This document shows positions 32,820-44,487 of a stretch of DNA of 46,649 nucleotides, in pieces. Numbering within the stretch: position 1 is the first letter of the stretch; every line of letters begins with the position of its first letter. The stretch lies in NCBI GenBank assembly GCA_001579985.1, contig LRSR01010784.1, positions 1 through 46,649 on the forward strand. The letters are read 5' to 3'. Source of the DNA: Hypsibius dujardini (lineage: Eukaryota > Tardigrada > Eutardigrada > Parachela > Hypsibiidae). A model generated the notes under the pieces. It was not told where the DNA came from, did no database searches, and was given only the letters and a program-made list of their open reading frames with translations. Made by a program: the position numbers and the translations under genes.

Positions 32820-33480
32820 CGTTTGCAGGTGTTATCGCTGCTGGATCACTGGGAGCCGCAGTCGGAGCCGGTACATATATTTCAAAATATATTTTGTAAT
32901 TTACATATATTTTAATAGATACACAGTACATGATACTTTACTCTGTCCAAATATAAACATAATCTTTACTATGTCCATTCTATTAAGACAATTAAGCTAC
33001 TATCGTAGTTGAAGAGGAAGCATCTATTTATCAAATTGCATATTTGTTAAAATTCCTTTTATTAATTAAAACATTATCTTTCACATTACATCGTTTTTAA
33101 AATTAAAACAGCGCCATAAGGAACGCTCTTTTCTTGATCCATTTTTTGAATAAATTTTAAATTCAAGAACGAAATTGAACTAATTTTTTAAACTACCAAC
33201 TAATAGAATAAGACACGGATGTTTCCATCTTCGTCCGCTTATTTCAGCTAAAATTTATTCATTTCAGCCCAATATTTCGTATGTGATAAAAAAATCAAAG
33301 GTATCACGGTGGCCAATCTCATTCTATCCTTTATCCGAGTGGTTTGCAAATCTTAAATGTTTCAGACCAGCTTTCAGAAATATCCGATAATATTTTGCGA
33401 TCTGATACGGCACGACAAACATTTGCCGATCTTGCGAAAAAATATTTCCCGGTCCGAACCAACGGGGAACGCAAACCTGG
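32820..33480 (+). other. Possible exons of an unrecognised plus-strand gene
   Basis: After a TTTGCAG at 32,828 the frame reads GVIAAGSLGAAVGAG (glycine-zipper-like) before a possible GTACAT donor. After TTTCAG at about 33,267 a short frame includes ITVANLILSFIRVVCKS. After TTTCAG at 33,363 a longer open frame (SEISDNILRSDTARQTFADL) runs to about 33,480, next to propeller copy E. These look protein-like but do not join in a demonstrable phase, and I recognise no family. Confidence 0.25.
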
Positions 33481-33481
33481 C

Positions 33482-33951
33482 GAACTTGACAGTGGAAACG
33501 CCAGATGAAAGGGATGCGAATGTGAGAAGAAACCGTGAAGGATTTCTGGTGTTTGCGCAGGGAAAGTCGCTCTGGATACTGCCTGGCGAAGATGTCGGCG
33601 AGGCTAGAGAACGTTCAAACATTTCCGGAGAAAAAAATGATGCATTCTTTCACAGTGGCATCGTGAATAGTATAACCGAAAGTGGATTGGCAATGAAGCA
33701 ACATTCCCTTCCAGCTTGACGGAGGGGACACTTACTCGGAATTGTTTTTGTGCCAGGACAGTGCCCCGAATGTACGTTCAATTAAGACCACTCGAAAAGA
33801 TTTCCTCAATTCACATCACGGCGACCTTTTCGTTTTATTGAGCAATACATGCGCGGTTTCCAACGGAGGATGTCCTTTCATCTGTTTGCCTCTCCCGGAA
33901 AATAACAAGAAATGTGTCTGCCCTGACGGCAGTGCATCTTGCGCTTCATAA
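33482..33951 (+). pseudogene. Propeller copy E, internally deleted
   Basis: Part of the first propeller exon (ETPDERDANVRRNREG, FLVFAQGKSLWILPGEDVG) is fused near 33,643 to the end of intron 5 and to exon 6 (GIVNSITESGLAMKQHSLP); exons 2-5 of the cassette are deleted. A TGA follows at LPA. The EGF exon (about 33,842-33,951, CAVSNGGC.FIC..KCVC..SC, then TAA) is intact. It belongs to the same subtype as A and C. Confidence 0.8.
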
Positions 33952-35485
33952 CATCTTTCGCTGCTTCTTCTCAGTTTGTTAGGCAGACTTCAGTCGCAAA
34001 TTTCTTTATCTTTATTATTATGCTGTTTTGTCGGTCCTAAATTTTATTTGGAATCGAATTGCAATTTTTCGGCATACCTTTAATCATATTTCTAAGAAAA
34101 GCGACCCACTGATTCGTTTTTCAACTATTCATTGAATAATGAAATAACTGAACTTAACGGGTTAGTTAATGAAGATTTATTTAACAAAGAAGACGTTATG
34201 ATAAAGGCTTAATAGGTTTTTCGTAGTTTTTATTGAATCTCAATGCAGTACTGCAATTGAGTGTGAACACGCTAGAAGTTTCAATATTCCTATCGATCCT
34301 TAATTGGGCGATTCTGTCCTCACTTGATTTTTTTTAATTCGTGCAAAATTAGTAATAATGTGTAAAATGTATTTCATCTGCGAACTCTAACAACTTCCGC
34401 TGGTAGAATTGCAAAATCCGAAAAACAATAGAGTATTCCATTTTCATCATTTTCACTGTAAAAACATCGATTTTCAGAAAAGGTATAATTTTCAGAATCT
34501 TACATTATTCCACTACAAATTTAATTTGAACTCGATTGACATCAGCGGCAACTTTTTGTGATGTCAGGGGGCAGAGTAGTGATTTATTTTCGGACACTCT
34601 TTCGGAAGTTGCCCGTCTGGATTGGAACTGTCTCACAGCTCCGGTCCTGACGTCCAAAAAAGATTCTGGGAAGAAAAAGTAATTGCCCTGCTCTTATCCA
34701 TGAATTGAAAAATTAGAGAGGCAGTTGTTCCAGTGTCCCCCCCTTTCGTCGCTCATCTTCAAATTTTCAGCTGACTAAAGGGATATTTTGGCTTTTTAAA
34801 TTATTTTTATTAGGGTCAAACTATTTTATTCCGTAATTACAATTTCAAAAAATTGAAATCGCTGTTAATGGTTCCCTAGATCACCCTAGATCAAACCGGC
34901 AAGCAATTAAACGGCCGTCAAAAATTCCACAGTCCATTCCGAAAATAAATTCACTGCATTCGCTTGCATATGATTCCTACTGTAATGTTGAAGCAAAGAA
35001 GGTAGCAAGTTGAAACAAGAAATAACACAAAAATTGCAGATCAAACTGGGAAAAAAATGTACCAGACTTTTTTCGAAACGTCCCAGACTTTTCCCTACGA
35101 ACAAAAAGCTGTTCGCCTTCGAGATTTGTTTTGCAATAATCACGGGTTGAGATGTACCATGCAGGAAAATCATTTTTATTCCGGCAGGCATTTTACAGCG
35201 GTAGCATTCTTTTGTTCCTGTCTGAGAATGCCCCATCTTACGTATTTTCTCACGAACCACAATGTCATTGTAATACCCAGCTGCAGATTGCTGATGGCTT
35301 TCTCTGATTACGTGCGGACATCCGTGTCGCTCTCTGATTTTGTCGTCAGATGCCGCTACTGAATAACAATCTGATTTCCGTTTACAGGCTGCTTACAGCT
35401 TGATACTGGAATCGTTTATTTAATTTGAACTTCTAATCAGAACCTAACATATGCCCAAAGACTTGTCCAGATGAAAACATGCAGA
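33952..35485. other. No gene recognised
   Basis: The 3' flank of copy E followed by AT-rich DNA. Open frames at 34,907-35,362 on both strands overlap each other and show no family motif or good splice context. Confidence 0.4.
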
Positions 35486-35488
<3 letters not shown>

Positions 35489-35534
<46 letters not shown>

Positions 35535-35580
35535 AAGACAGTCAGACATACATACATATATACATACAGACAGACAGAAA
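35489..35580. repeat. (GACA)n microsatellite
   Basis: GACAGACA units, then CATACATA variants and GACA again. It is the complement of the TCTG arrays elsewhere, so this copy is in inverse orientation. Confidence 0.95.
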
Positions 35581-36012
35581 GTCACTCGAGTCAGCGGTGG
35601 CTGCCATATATCTCGAGTCTGCCCTCGAACTCGCAAATTTGAAAGAACATTTTCCAGGACCTGCAGAATTCTTGCGTGCACCGGACAAAATTTTGAGTCG
35701 TCAGAGTTTCTGGTACAAGGTACAAGTATTTGCAGCTGCAACTCAACAAGAGAAGCATGTGTTTGCGTTTTCTGTGATTCTAATCTTATTCTGTGTGCAA
35801 AGAAGCACGACCTTGATGTGCTTCTTCAGAATTTTCAGATGCAATCAATTGATATGACACTGTCTGTGTCTGTCAAGCATTCGTTTTCGTTCAGAGTGTT
35901 ATTGCAATATCTCCAAACTTCTACTGGTACTTGTGGGGAATTCATCCATTTATACCAATTTTCCAAGAACAAAAAACAACTTTCATATCCGACCAACGTA
36001 GTTGTCTTTGGC

Positions 36013-38680
36013 ATGGCAGGTCCTGCACCCAATCCGCATCGTAGGATTGACCGTGGGGGCGCAGCAACGTCTCTAATTCGTCCATTCTTGGCCATGTTTA
36101 CACTATTCATCCACTTTCACAATATCTACACAACGGCTGCAGGAAGTAACGAGTCTGATGCGTCCTTAGTCCCGCCGAACGAAACTCTATTTGAGGGAGA
36201 TATATTGGGAATGGATTCCGAAAATATTTCCGACACCGATGTATGAAGGATCATTGTCATTTTTTTCTTCATGAGTCGACATGAGATGTGACATACCGAT
36301 CAGCCTGAATGTTTTTTTTTCCACATAATGGTTCAAATATCTCTTATTTTAGAACAAAAATTTACCAGCATTTGTTACCTGGTCCTGGCGGTTGAAATTG
36401 CAAAATTTCCGGAATGCCGGTTTGGACGTCCATGTAATTTGAGGGATGATTGCATCATTTATACACTATTTTCGCTGACACCAACCGATTTCAAAATAAT
36501 TTTTAGATATGATAGTTTCCAAGACTGTTTAGTTTAACGTTTTTCAACGCTTGAGACTGCCGTGGAATGAAATAATTTTTGCTGTGGAATGAAACAATTT
36601 CACTGCACGCCTATAAATCAAACAAGCGACCGCCGAATTGCATGGACGTCCGAAATAGTATTCCGGAACTTCCAAAATTTTCTCCCCCCCCCCCCAACAT
36701 TAAGGCACCATAGCTGATGAATTGTATTTGAAAAATTGAAATATCTTACTCACAATTTGTGAAAAACATCCAGGCTGATCAACGTGTCATATCCAATGCC
36801 GAGCCCTTGTTAGTAACAAATCTAATGATGGGTCTGATAGTTTGAGGGTCAGAGGAACGGAATTATGGATGAAGCCTATTATTGGCCCGGCGGAATTGTA
36901 CCGTATCAGTGTTCAACGTTCCTGTGTGAGTTATGACGAGACGTTTTTGGTCCTCGTACTACCATCGTTCATGTTCTTATTGCGTGTATGTAGCTGTGGA
37001 ACAGAAGCTTGCACTACGGCAAGCAATGAATGAGATGGAAAACGCGACATGCGTCAAATTCGTCGAGCAGACTAACCAACCACATTTTATTTATATCGCT
37101 CAAATATTCGGAGCAGGGTAAGTGGAAATTGAGGAACCGCTGGAACGGTGTTCTGTTGAGGAAGGGAGCAAAAATTGCATATGATACGTGAACTGAGCAA
37201 AAGCATTTTTTTCGCGTTTAGCTGTTCGTCATGGGTCGGACGACAGAACCGAGGCCGTCAGCTACTCAACCTCGAATCCGGTGAGAAATTGTTCATTCTA
37301 TTTAATTAAGATTAGGCCATTCGTTTTTTTAAACTAAACTTTTTTCCCAACTTCACGTCGTAAAATAGCGTGAAATTTACGAATGACGTAAAGTTGGAAT
37401 CGGGCGATTCAAAACGCACTTTGTCTAATATTGTGCCATTTACAGGTTGTTGGACAAAGGGTACAATTCAGCATGAGTTGATGCACGCCTTAGGTAAAGA
37501 AAGTGCATGCAGTAGAAAATCCACACTTGTCTCGCTATGCTTACATATTACATGGTTTTGGTTTGTCTAGGGTTTTTTCATGAACACTCCAGAACCGATC
37601 GTGATGAATACGTTGAGATTGTTTCAGCCAATATCCAACGAGGTAAATTTCAAGCGATGAAACAGTGGCGATTTATTCAGTGGCGATTTGATGGCAAGAT
37701 TCGGACACGGTGAATGTTTCTTAAACTAGTTGTTTTCGGGGGATGGCACTTGCACATGCGGGGGGGGGCATTTTGAGCGTCAACCCTCCCTCTTTTGAAC
37801 TAAAAATTTATTAAAAATTAAGCCCTGCTCCCGTTTCAGGCGGGGGGGGGGGCAACACTATTTGTGTCAAGAGATCCCCAACGGAGTTAAAATTTTAACA
37901 ATTTTGAGTTAATTTTTATATCTACTGACTCGATTAGGCGAAGAAAAACATTTTCGCCCGTGGGACAACAGTACCATCACCGCGTACGGATTACCCTGCG
38001 ATTTCGAGTCGATCCTACACTACCCCAACCATTTCTTTGCAAGGAAAGATCGCGTGAGTGAAGATGCTGTTGGACCCACCATCAAACTCCGCCCAAAGTA
38101 CGAAGGCAAAACATTTGGATTGCAATTGGGTTTAAGCAGCATTGACATACGAAAGAACAATCTGATGTATAAATGTTATCGATCACAACTTAAGTCGGGG
38201 AATAGTCTCAAAGTCGGTGAAGCACTTTGGTCACCAGACAGCAACGTGAAACTCTCAATGGAGTTAGACGGCAATTTGGTTCTTTACCGGCAATGTGACG
38301 GTCATGCCATTTGGTCCACCAACATGAGCTATGAAGATCGATTGTTTACTCCCACATCTGTCACAATGCAAGCTGACGGGAATCTAGCAATGTATCAGCC
38401 ACGAGCTCGCTATCTTCTCTGGAGCACTGATACCAGAAATTCCCAATTTTCGGGGGCTGGCTTAAAGGTTCTTGAAGAGGGATACTTCTGTCTGTTCAAG
38501 AACAACGAATGCTTGTGGACATCGGGAGGTGTAAATTTGTGTACTTTAGCTTCAGCACCACATTTCCAAGGAGCCAAAGGTGAGGTCACAAGGCTAAATT
38601 TACAGGATGAAGTTCTGGGACAACAAAAGCGAAATGCATGTTACCGAGTTCTAAAATCAAACAGTTTACCCGAAAATTAA
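36013..38680 (+). CDS. Secreted astacin metalloprotease with C-terminal bulb-type lectin
   Basis: Start at ATG 36,013 or 36,091; the latter gives the compact leader MFTLFIHFHNIYTTAA. Exons: 36,013-36,240, 36,846-36,925, 36,994-37,117, 37,222-37,280, 37,446-37,493, 37,571-37,642 and 37,938-38,680 (TAA), phases consistent. The propeptide motif is LFEGDI. The protease shows RNGIMDEAYYWPGGIVPY, ATCVKFVEQTNQPHF, GCSSWVGRQ and the zinc site HELMHALGFFHEHSRTDR. The Met-turn reads SILHYP: Leu replaces the near-invariant Met, the Tyr is kept, and HEH replaces HEQ. The last exon continues into a bulb-type lectin (GNSLKVGEALWSPDSN, KLSMELDGNLVLY, TMQADGNLAMY). The order is protease then lectin, the reverse of the gene at 24 kb. 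The reading frame is intact throughout. Confidence 0.87.
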
Positions 38681-38984
38681 ATCAGTATTATCAGGTGATT
38701 TATATCAGTGAATTATCAATCAAACGTTGTGAAGATCCAGCCAGACCTTTTTTCATACAAAAAACCCTTCTGTGAATCAATTGATATAACTAATAATTTA
38801 ATCAAATTGACACTTTCTTGTATCACTACTTTTCTAAAATCAGTAGCAAATCAAACTCACTTATCCTCGGAAATTCAATTATTTTGGAAACAGCACATTT
38901 ATATGAGACAAGTAATAAAAATGTCATGATCTCAACTCGGATACAGCAATAACACAATCAATTTGTTCTCACTTGCAATGCACA

Positions 38985-39373
38985 CGTCCGTTGCACTTCG
39001 ACTTTTCGATCATCAGTTATACTTCAGAACGGTGGAACACTGTTGCGAGGTCAATCTTTTGCTTCCGCCGGTGGAATGTGCAATATTACGCTTCAGCAGA
39101 ATGGTGATATCATCATCCGACACACTTGCGACGATAAACAAATTTGGAGTATAAAACACGGCATTGGACGAGTTCACAATCTCGGCTACCAGGAACATGC
39201 AAGCATTGACTAAATGGAAATGCACGAGGATGGGAATCTTCAACTTCATCTGATGAATGGCGAGAGGAAGGCTCTTCACAGCTCGGTCGTCGACGGACGG
39301 GGTGCGGATTTGAGCCTGAGTGACGACTGTCAGTTAGGCATCTTAAAGGACGGCTCCTGTCGCTGGAGATCAT
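38985..39373 (+). pseudogene. Bulb-type lectin relic joined to propeller 5' sequence
   Basis: One frame reads SSVILQNGGTLLRGQSFASA, NITLQQNGDIIIRHTC, IWSIKHG, a TAA at about 39,212, then MHEDGNLQLHLMNGERK and LGILKDGSCRWRS. These are the NGD/DGN strands of a bulb-type lectin. After about 39,375 the sequence changes into the CTTATATGCCTCTGAAATGC leader shared with copies B and D, then a TGA and the GAAG|GTGAGC donor, so a recombination join lies here. No leader peptide was found. Confidence 0.6.
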
Positions 39374-39515
39374 ATTTATTATCTTATATGCCTCTGAAAT
39401 GCTCCTTTTGAGATGAGCTTGAAGGTGAGCACGACAATGATTTTATCTAAAAGAAAGAATGCGGCAAAAATATTGTTCCTGGCCTGCAGTGTCTATTATG
39501 GTCGCCTGTTTTCAG

Positions 39516-41846
39516 AGCGACGGATTACAACAGAACAACCCAAAACAGGTGGATTTCTCGTCATTGCTGAGGGTTCTTCCCTTTGGAGATTACCTGTGGA
39601 AGAGAATGGCTGCACGAAACAGCTCACAAATATTTCCGGAGAAGACAATCATGCAGTTGCAGTGGATTGTGTTAACCGTCATCTCTACTGGACAGTTCCG
39701 GGAAAGGGAATTAGACGTTCTCGGTATGATGGCTCAGACAATCATCTAGTCGTCACATCAGGTAAAATATTTCATGACAAAAAGCGTATTTTGGTGACAT
39801 TTTCTGGAGTACGATACTGATCAGTCTCGATTTTTTTTCTAGGCGAAATAAAAAATGGACTGGCCGTGGACTTTGTTGCCGGAAATATGTTTTGGGTGCA
39901 AGGCGACGAAATTCTTATAGCAAAGATGAGTCACCTGGAGGCTGGACACAAAACTATCATCTCAGATTTGAGCTTCTATTACATCAATACGCTTGCTGTG
40001 CATCCTTCCCGCGGGTTAGTTAATGAAGCAGTTGAACTTCAACCTAGCAACCGTTTCTTATGTTGTACGATAATAAATACCTCTAGCTAAAAGATCTTGC
40101 TCATGGTATTAACGGTTGTCATGCGCTCAATGCTTGGGTTAATCGAGGGTGGCGATTTAAAGTGCGTCATTAGGTACAGTACTCTCTCGGATTGTATATA
40201 CAGCTAAACAAAGCCCCCCCCCCGCCCGAGTCACACACCGGTTCAAATATACGGTGCAAAAGCGCGCAGAGTGCACTTTTTAGGGCGCAAAACTGTCTTT
40301 TATGGTCGGGAGAATACAACGGCTAATCAAGTCCTCTCTAGTTTATGCGCCATTTGATAGTTGTCAGACATATTCAACCTCGACCGGTATTCGCTTAAAA
40401 TGTGGATCTCAATGTATTTTAAATCTCACCTCAATAAGATGAAGTTCATTTTTAGTAATCTTGCTGATGTGAACAACATCAGCAACATCAACAACCAAGT
40501 TAAAAGCAATCATGCAATGACCCCAAGAACGTAACAAAAATGATAATGAAATGATCTAAAGATGATCTGATGAAAATCTAAAAGCGGATTGAGGTCGGCC
40601 AGATGAGACGGCATGCGTGCTGGGGGGCGTGCTTTAGCATGTAAAAAGCCTTAAACATTTTGGGAAGGTTAAATGATTTTAACTTCAAAAATCACAATAT
40701 AAAACTAACAGTTTTCAACTTTCCCCGTTAAGAGAATACAGAGATAATGAAGAAACAACAGTGACGTCAAAAGATTCATTTTAGTTTAGGAACCACCACT
40801 AAATCATCTCGTTCTTGTGATCCACAAAAACAGGAACCGTTGAAGAAATCACCATGAATCTCTCGCTGTCTTGCCCGAACAACGATTTACTATAAAGACA
40901 TTTCAATCACTTTTATACATTTGCAGTTTAATCTACTGGGCAACCTTTACTTCCATTGAGACTGTCTCCATGGATGGAAATACCCGTTGTGTCTTGGTCA
41001 ATAGAGCAGCGGCCCGTTCTCTGGCTTTGGATTACGAAGCAAACGACCTTTACTGGGCTGACGACTGTAAGCTGATTTGGTTATAGAAACTTGAACTTAT
41101 CTACAGCTGAATGTCCGTTGGTGTTTGTTGTGCATTTTACTACCTTTTTTGATACGTTTATGTCCGCATCCGTCAATGCCACAGACAACAATGACATGAT
41201 GTATTGTCTGATTGTCATAATTGACGGTGACGTTTGCGCACTCTCTCTCTCTCAGTGTAAAACAAAATATAATCCTCTACAATGTGCACTAATCGAATGT
41301 ACCAAAACAAAATGTTTACTAATTATTTCTCTGGTCATTTCTGCAGATACTGGGAATATCGAATGCGTTTCGTTGAATGGAGGAGCCAAACGAATTGTCT
41401 CCGCTCGAGGAGAAGCGGGTGCAATCTGTTGTGGCATCTCATTGTCGGGAGGACGCGTTTACTGGACGTCCTATTCAACGTAACTCAATATTGCTTGCGA
41501 TTCCTGGAATTGTCTTTCCTTAATCCGCGTTCTGTTGCAGTGTCAATAGTATCACCAAAATTGGATCGACAGGGAAACAACATTCCCTTCCAGCCGGACG
41601 GAGTGGAGGCGTAGAGAAAATTGTTTTTGTGCCAGAACAGTGCCCCAAATGTGCGTTCAATAAAAACAATTCCAAAGCACAGCAAAGCATTACCTCAATT
41701 CATATCACTGTGACGTTTTCCATTTAGTGAACAATGCATGCGCGGATTCCAACGGAGGATGTCCTTTCATCTGTCTGCCTCCGAATTATCCGGGAAATGA
41801 TAAGAAATGTGTCTGCCCTGACGACAATTCATCCTGCACCTCATAA
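39516..41846 (+). CDS. Propeller copy F: YWTD beta-propeller + EGF, complete
   Basis: Exons: 39,516-39,761, 39,843-40,014, 40,927-41,066, 41,347-41,479, 41,541-41,650 and 41,728-41,846 (TAA). All are open with phases as in A and D. Motifs: TTEQPKTGGFLVIAEG, RHLYWTV, NMFWVQG, LIYWATF..VSMDGNT, DLYWADD, ECVSLNGG and RVYWTSY, then EGF with a two-residue insertion (PPNYPGNDKKC). Upstream only the lectin relic and a decayed leader are visible, so no secretion signal is assigned. Confidence 0.83.
40179..40317. repeat. MITE-like insert in propeller intron, copy F
   Basis: Same position and core as in the other copies (GAGTCACACACCGGTTC..ATATACGGTGC), after a poly-C run. Confidence 0.6.
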
Positions 41847-42059
41847 TATCTTTCGCAGTTTCTCTTGGATGTGTTGGACAGGCTTCCGTCTCAGATGTTT
41901 TTATTTTTGTTTGGTTTTTTTCTTGGTCCATAAATTTTAATCGAAACCGGATGGAGATCATTCGGCAAACTTTACAGTTGATTATATTTGTAAACTAAAC
42001 AATTTTTCAATTCTTTTGTTGCTTTAAAAAGTTGAATCAAACATGTCTGTAGAAATGAG

Positions 42060-42700
42060 TTAACTAGATAGAATGACTATACTATTAGTAAGTGATGGGT
42101 GCCTGTTGGGTACAACCCAACAGTACCATATGTTCGATTATCAAAAGTCTGTTACCAAAAGTCGGCACACCAAATATTGGTGTACGATACGTTGCGGCAC
42201 ATTAGAATTAGACCCCCACAATCACTCAAATTACACCATCATTGGGAGCACTAGATGGAATTTCGGGTTGACATTTGAACTAAGTGTGTTTTGCCTTCTC
42301 GTTGTTCGGAATTTGTTTTGCAGCAAAATGCAAAGTTCAATTGGAACAAAAGTTAAGGATGTTATAGCCGGGGACCTGGATCGCACTTTGTGAGATTGCG
42401 AAAAATTCAATCTCACAAAGTGCTGAAAAATGCCCTCTTAGTTGATTCAGTCCGCTTTCGGGGGAGCGATTTTCAATTTCTGTTCATACGAAAAAGTGCC
42501 CCTCGTCCCCCTCGTCCCCCAAAAGTCAGAAATACTTCTGAGCGAGTTCCCCCCCCCCATCAATTGATTCGGGCCGCTGCCGGGGGGAGGCGCAATTTAG
42601 AATTTGTATTTATGAGAAAAACTGCCTCACCCGGCGAAACTGCCCCCTCCCCGAAAATTCCGTTACGCCTCTGCGCATGTTTATGCTCTACTCACACCTA
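42060..42700. repeat. Duplicated non-coding segment with hairpin, copy 2
   Basis: Matches 13,255-13,705. The hairpin is sharper here: a perfect 15-bp inverted repeat (42,384-42,398 against 42,408-42,422). The following GC-rich element ends in CCGTTACGCCTCTGCGCATG and contains an internal duplication around TCCCCGAAA/CCCCCAAAAGTC. No coding function is visible. Confidence 0.65.
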
Positions 42701-42848
42701 TTAATACGCTTAATAGTCCGGCCGAGGGTGTTTTCGCTTTACATCGGAAGTAGATTTTTTTTTCAATAACATGTTTGGGTAATGATTTAATATTTTGACG
42801 TGCTAAAAATTAGGTTAAACCCGAAATATGACTTTTAAAAATATTATA

Positions 42849-42990
42849 CCGTACGCTCGCGATCTCAAGGGACAGCTAAGCGCTGTCTCAGTGCAGCACA
42901 TACACACACACCCGTCTAAATATACGGCGCAAGGCGGGCGGAATGCACGCCTAGGGCATAAAAGTGCCCCTTGAGATCGCGAGCGTACGG
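42849..42990. mobile_element. Well-preserved MITE with 23-bp perfect inverted repeats
   Basis: The arms 42,849-42,871 and 42,968-42,990 are exact complements (outer bases CCGTACGCTCGCG). TA flanks both sides, which fits a TA target duplication. The core GTCTAAATATACGGCGCAAG and CATAAAAGTGCCCCTTGAG is homologous to the insert in the propeller introns, so this looks like a younger member of that family. No coding capacity; mobilised in trans if at all. Confidence 0.85.
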
Positions 42991-42999
42991 TACTTGTGA

Positions 43000-44150
43000 A
43001 TAATAGGGAAATGAAATTTGGCGAAAATCAGAAAACAGTAGAACGACTTCGTATAAAAAAGCAATTTAATCTCTTCGCCTTATTTCAAATAATTAATCAT
43101 GATGTTTATACTGTCTATATTGAATATTTTAATTAACATCTCAAACGCCCAAAGCAGTAATAAACGTATTTCCGATGGAAAATACAATTCCGTCGCGTAC
43201 TGATACTTCCCTCAAACGTCTTTAGAATACATATTAACATACTTTTTTTAAATTTGGTATAGCCTGTAATTTCTTATGTTGTTGTTTTTTGTTGTTTTTT
43301 CTCACATAACTCCCGGGAAATTAGCGAAAATCCCTCTGCTGCCATTCGCTAGCAGGACGGTTTCTATTCCTGTTGGAACTGATGTGTTATTCCCTTAACA
43401 CTCCGAACTTCTTTTTACTTGCATCGTATCATCGTGTTCTTTTCTGACTGCAGCTGGCGATTGACCTGCCTACCGTTTAATTCCGAATAAATCCATCAGA
43501 ACTATGAACTAAATCCAGTTCTCACAGATGAGTTATTCATCGATAGAAGAAAAGGTGGAGATGAAAGATAGTACAATGTAACTTCACTGTTGTTTGCCTT
43601 GCCTTCTCACAAACGCACTGTGCAAAAACGTCATTTCCTGTCTGGAAACGATCCTAGCTGTAATTATTTAGCCTGGCTTCTCTATCTCGCCGATCAACAT
43701 CGAACGACACATCCGTCAAACGGAAAGTCACGATTATATTTTCAGTTCCATTTTACTCTCAGACGGCATAATCAGGAAGCGCATGTCAACTTGCATGTTG
43801 AAACAACAAAAAGTAATTGCATTTACTGGCACTGCACTTTGTGTCATATAATAAGTGTGAGTATAATTTAGCTAATATTTAATTTAATTATTTAATTTAA
43901 TCCAAAATGAGATTACATCCTGCCCATGTCAATCAAAACTAAAACTACTAACTACTTAAAACAATTTTCATCATTTTTTGAAGAACTAAGCGATCGATCT
44001 ACGAAGAGTTTTTAGACAAGTGTAGTGTATCTATACAAACAATCACTGGATGAATTTTGCATACTGTATGGTTCTGCAGTTGCAAAACAGGTGATATACC
44101 GCATATGTGTATACGCATAAATTTGAAATTTTTCAGGTAAAGAATGTGTA
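43000..44150. other. No confident gene
   Basis: AT-rich. A frame at 43,590-43,868 crosses a TTTTCAG near 43,745 and contains NLHVETTKSNCIYWHC, which loosely resembles a bulb-lectin strand; too weak to call. Confidence 0.35.
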
Positions 44151-44487
44151 GTGAATGAAAGTGTAAAAAAAGTGCGGTCGCTGATTTTCGAAAGCGCGTC
44201 AACTTTGAATCTCAGTCTCACTGCACCGTATTATTACTGCCGCGTATTTGGTGTGGAAAGAGCGGTCGCTACAGCAATACAAAGGCGAAACTTCTCTCAC
44301 GTACCAATACGACCAGTATCAACCCAACGCTACAAAAAACTTGTGTTCGGGTTCTCTTCGATCCTTATTGTCTTTAGAAAAGGCCGCGAACTTCTCACTC
44401 GAAACTCCGGATCATTATTACTACTATTAACTGTAGCTGGTAGCAGAGTAACAAATTGAATACTGTACATGACGGTTCGTTTTGTAG

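Noticed and set aside
35471-36246. Single 255-residue protein from the GACA array to the astacin propeptide
   Set aside because: The first part is microsatellite and unsupported; only the segment from ATG 36,013 or 36,091 with a leader and the FxGDI motif is credible.
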